Assembly: GCA_010909725.1 (NCBI GenBank)
Contig: JAACMV010000003.1
Coordinates: 434,001 to 498,000, forward strand
Direction of reading: 5' to 3'
Length of the DNA: 64,000 bases
Source of the DNA: Picochlorum sp. 'celeri'
Taxonomy: Eukaryota > Chlorophyta > Trebouxiophyceae
Shown here: one piece after another, positions 62,052-64,000 of the stretch
Numbering within the stretch: the first letter of the stretch is position 1
How the letters are laid out: each line of letters starts with the position of its first letter
Position numbers and translations under genes: made by a program
The notes under the pieces: model-generated
Seen by the model: the letters and a program-made list of their open reading frames with translations, nothing else
Databases searched by the model: none
Told to the model about the DNA's origin: nothing

Positions 62052-64000
62052 CTATTGAGAGAAGAAATTTGAGAATTCCTGTTTCTGTTTCTGAGAGGCT
62101 GCTCTGGCTTTCCTCCGCAGAATTGCTTTTTCTCTTGCAACATCTTCTTCTAGAGACGAATCTATCTTAACGATTTGATTCAAATCGTCTAAAGCTTCCT
62201 CAAAAAGGGACATAGATTGCTTTGCCTTTGCTCTTCGAAAATATGCCTTTGTGCTTTCTGGATGCTCACTGCAAGAATACACATGTGTATATTTGTTGTT
62301 ATTACCATACCATTGTAGAACTAACGCATGTGCCGTACCTGAGAGCTCGCTCACACCATTCAATTGCCTCACCAAATGCTGAATTCTTTTGGCAACAAGC
62401 AGCCAAGTTGAGCATGCATGATATCTTTAAATTAAATGCAGCATCAGAATCGTCGCCAGTAAACTCATACGATTTGCTAACACATTGAAGGGCCTTGTCA
62501 TATTTTCCTTTTGCTAGAGATATTTGATCCTGTTTGTACAAGGTATTTCCTATCTCTTTCAATGTGGAGGCTCTCTGAAGCTTTGCCTCTGGAGACAGAG
62601 CTTCTACTGGTACTGCCTCTTCAAATGCAGTTAACTCGATCTCAATCTCCACCTTTTCTCCTCTAGGATATTCCAAAGATTTCGATGGAATGTGAGATGC
62701 AAGATCGTCATCAAATGTTGTCTTCAAAACAGACTTCTCGTGCAAGAGCATCAATCTCACAGCAGTATCCAAGACAGTGGGAAGAAGTCCCATTCCTGTC
62801 GATACCTCTAGAGCCTCTGTCTCATTTTCTGTCAGAAGTGGGTTCCATGTCGACGCACCAACTTTGCGAATTCTTGTCCGAATGGAGACAGATGTATCTT
62901 CCATGGGACAGTCAATGGGAAATTCACCAGTCCCTTTGTAGACTATTCGCTTGATCGTTTTCCCATCACCCATCAAATCTCTAGCCTGAAGGAAATCTAC
63001 TAGCTTGACATGGAACTCTACAAAGGGCGCCTGAATCTCTGGCAATGTGCTCCCTGGCAGATCTAAAGCTTGCACCATTGGATGCTGTGTCTGAGCAGGG
63101 CAAAATATGATGGACTCTTCCCCCTTCCTCATAGCACAAATGCCTGCTTCAAGCTCTTTTGGAAGAGATCCATCCCCGATATCACATGTGATGGTTGACT
63201 CTGGATGTATCACTGTAGAGGGAGATGCTATTGATTTTCCTGTAACAACCACCGTCACTGTATATGGCTCTCTCGGTGTCTCCCATCCTTCTCCATCACA
63301 TAATTCTTCTTTAAATACATTGCTATTATCATCAATCTCTATCAGCTTGGCTTGTGGTTTCCACATGATGAGTTCTATATCTGCTTTATACGTCTCTGTG
63401 TCATCTATAAAGGATCCATTACTCTTCATGGCCTGAGCCATCGAGGACTGCGACACATCACGATGCAAAAAACACATGCTGGGCTTCATAACCACTACTG
63501 ATCTCTCTCCAGCAGTCATGGACAGCACAGCAATCTCAATTCCCCGCAATGGCCGAGCAGAGGCCTTTTCCAACATGTACAGACATGGCTGTCCTGTCCC
63601 ACCATGTTCGAGCCTTGTCGAAAAAAGGATCGAATCGTCCTTGTCATGAGCAATAGTGACATGTAAGAAGACCTATACCAAGAGCAACGTGTATGACTTA
63701 GTGTCGGTTACAGGTCCAGCACGCCATGCTACAGAGTTGGCGTCATATCAGATACCTCAAGCAAAGACACCTACCAAATCTCCCTTCCGAGGCGTTTCAC
63801 CTCCTTCAGCTCCTGGCTGAATCACTGCCTTCATAACCCCTCCTGAGATCAATTCATCCTCTTCTCTATACAACATGGGCAGAAGAGTAGGAACAAAGAC
63901 ACAGGGCCAACATGTCCACACAGACGCACATTCAGTCAACAAACATACCTTGACGCAGATCCATCATCAATTCCGAGTTCTTTATAGTCTACCTCTGCTT
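62052..64000 (-). CDS. PAS1: PASTICCINO1-like multi-FKBP/TPR protein (5' end outside window)
   Basis: Four visible exons: 64000-63949 (partial), 63865-63775, 63672-62339 and 62268-62052 (introns 83, 102 and 70 nt; GTATGT, GTAGGT and GTACGG donors); phases 2, 0, 2. FKBP-like domains in series: GDLVFLHVTIAHDKDDSIL and GERSVVVMKP; a second with YTVTVVVTGK; and a third introduced by KRIVYKGTGEFPIDCPMEDT, the signature of plant PAS1. Three C-terminal TPRs follow (LKEIGNTLYKQDQISLAKGKYDKAL in parts, KISCMLNLAACCQK, KAYFRRAKAKQSM). PAS1 scaffolds the very-long-chain fatty acid elongase at the ER. Its stop is 22 bp from the convergent cyclophilin-like gene. Confidence 0.88.

Noticed and set aside
1..64000. 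CRISPR arrays, insertion sequences, prophage or bacterial defence islands
   Set aside because: No direct-repeat arrays, transposase motifs or target-site duplications seen; gene structure is eukaryotic throughout.

Overview
This is eukaryotic nuclear DNA with a green-plastid signature. A nuclear gene encodes photosystem I subunit PsaE (a plastid gene in red-lineage algae), alongside plastid-type NTT, SppA, TypA/BipA and CPP1 homologues. I counted a TGTAA element 20-100 nt past the stop of about seventeen genes, which is the poly(A) signal of chlorophyte algae. About 37 protein genes fill 64 kb, with introns mostly of 63-90 nt, donors of the form GTRYGT and acceptors TGCAG. A compact chlorophyte genome of about 45% GC fits best (Picochlorum-like trebouxiophyte or a prasinophyte); the genus is inference.

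Layout. 1-12.5 kb: end of a protein kinase, CPP1, LSG1, COG1, a DUF268 Golgi-type protein, RPN10, an unusual RBX1, a PYRP2-like HAD protein and a mitochondrial DnaJ. 12.7-24 kb: ThrRS, CCDC124/Lso2, an mTERF, SF3A3, a membrane protein of unknown family, TrmB and RNA polymerase III subunit RPC3. 24-35.7 kb: PsaE, MetAP1, a small two-helix membrane protein, CTR9, BipA, TRM5 and a JmjC hydroxylase. 36-44.5 kb: NTT, NDUFS7, a SUMO-interacting RING protein, ribosomal protein eL39, an SDR/CIA30 protein, the centromeric histone H3 and NAT9. 45-64 kb: a kinesin-6-like motor, a TSNAXIP1-like coiled-coil protein, SppA, PGAP1, organellar PheRS, a TPR plus tandem PRMT protein, a degenerate cyclophilin and the 3' part of PASTICCINO1.

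Genes are interleaved on both strands without operons. Many are convergent with 6-100 bp between stops, and three poly(A) signals lie inside the opposing gene's coding sequence. Functions are mainly housekeeping: translation and tRNA modification (ThrRS, PheRS, TrmB, TRM5, MetAP1, eL39, LSG1, CCDC124, BipA), proteostasis, secretion, transcription and splicing, organelle energy metabolism and chromosome segregation.

Most multi-exon models here were rebuilt by hand from splice sites, phase and family similarity; no transcript evidence was available. I saw no tRNA, rRNA, CRISPR array, transposon or prokaryote-type defence system.
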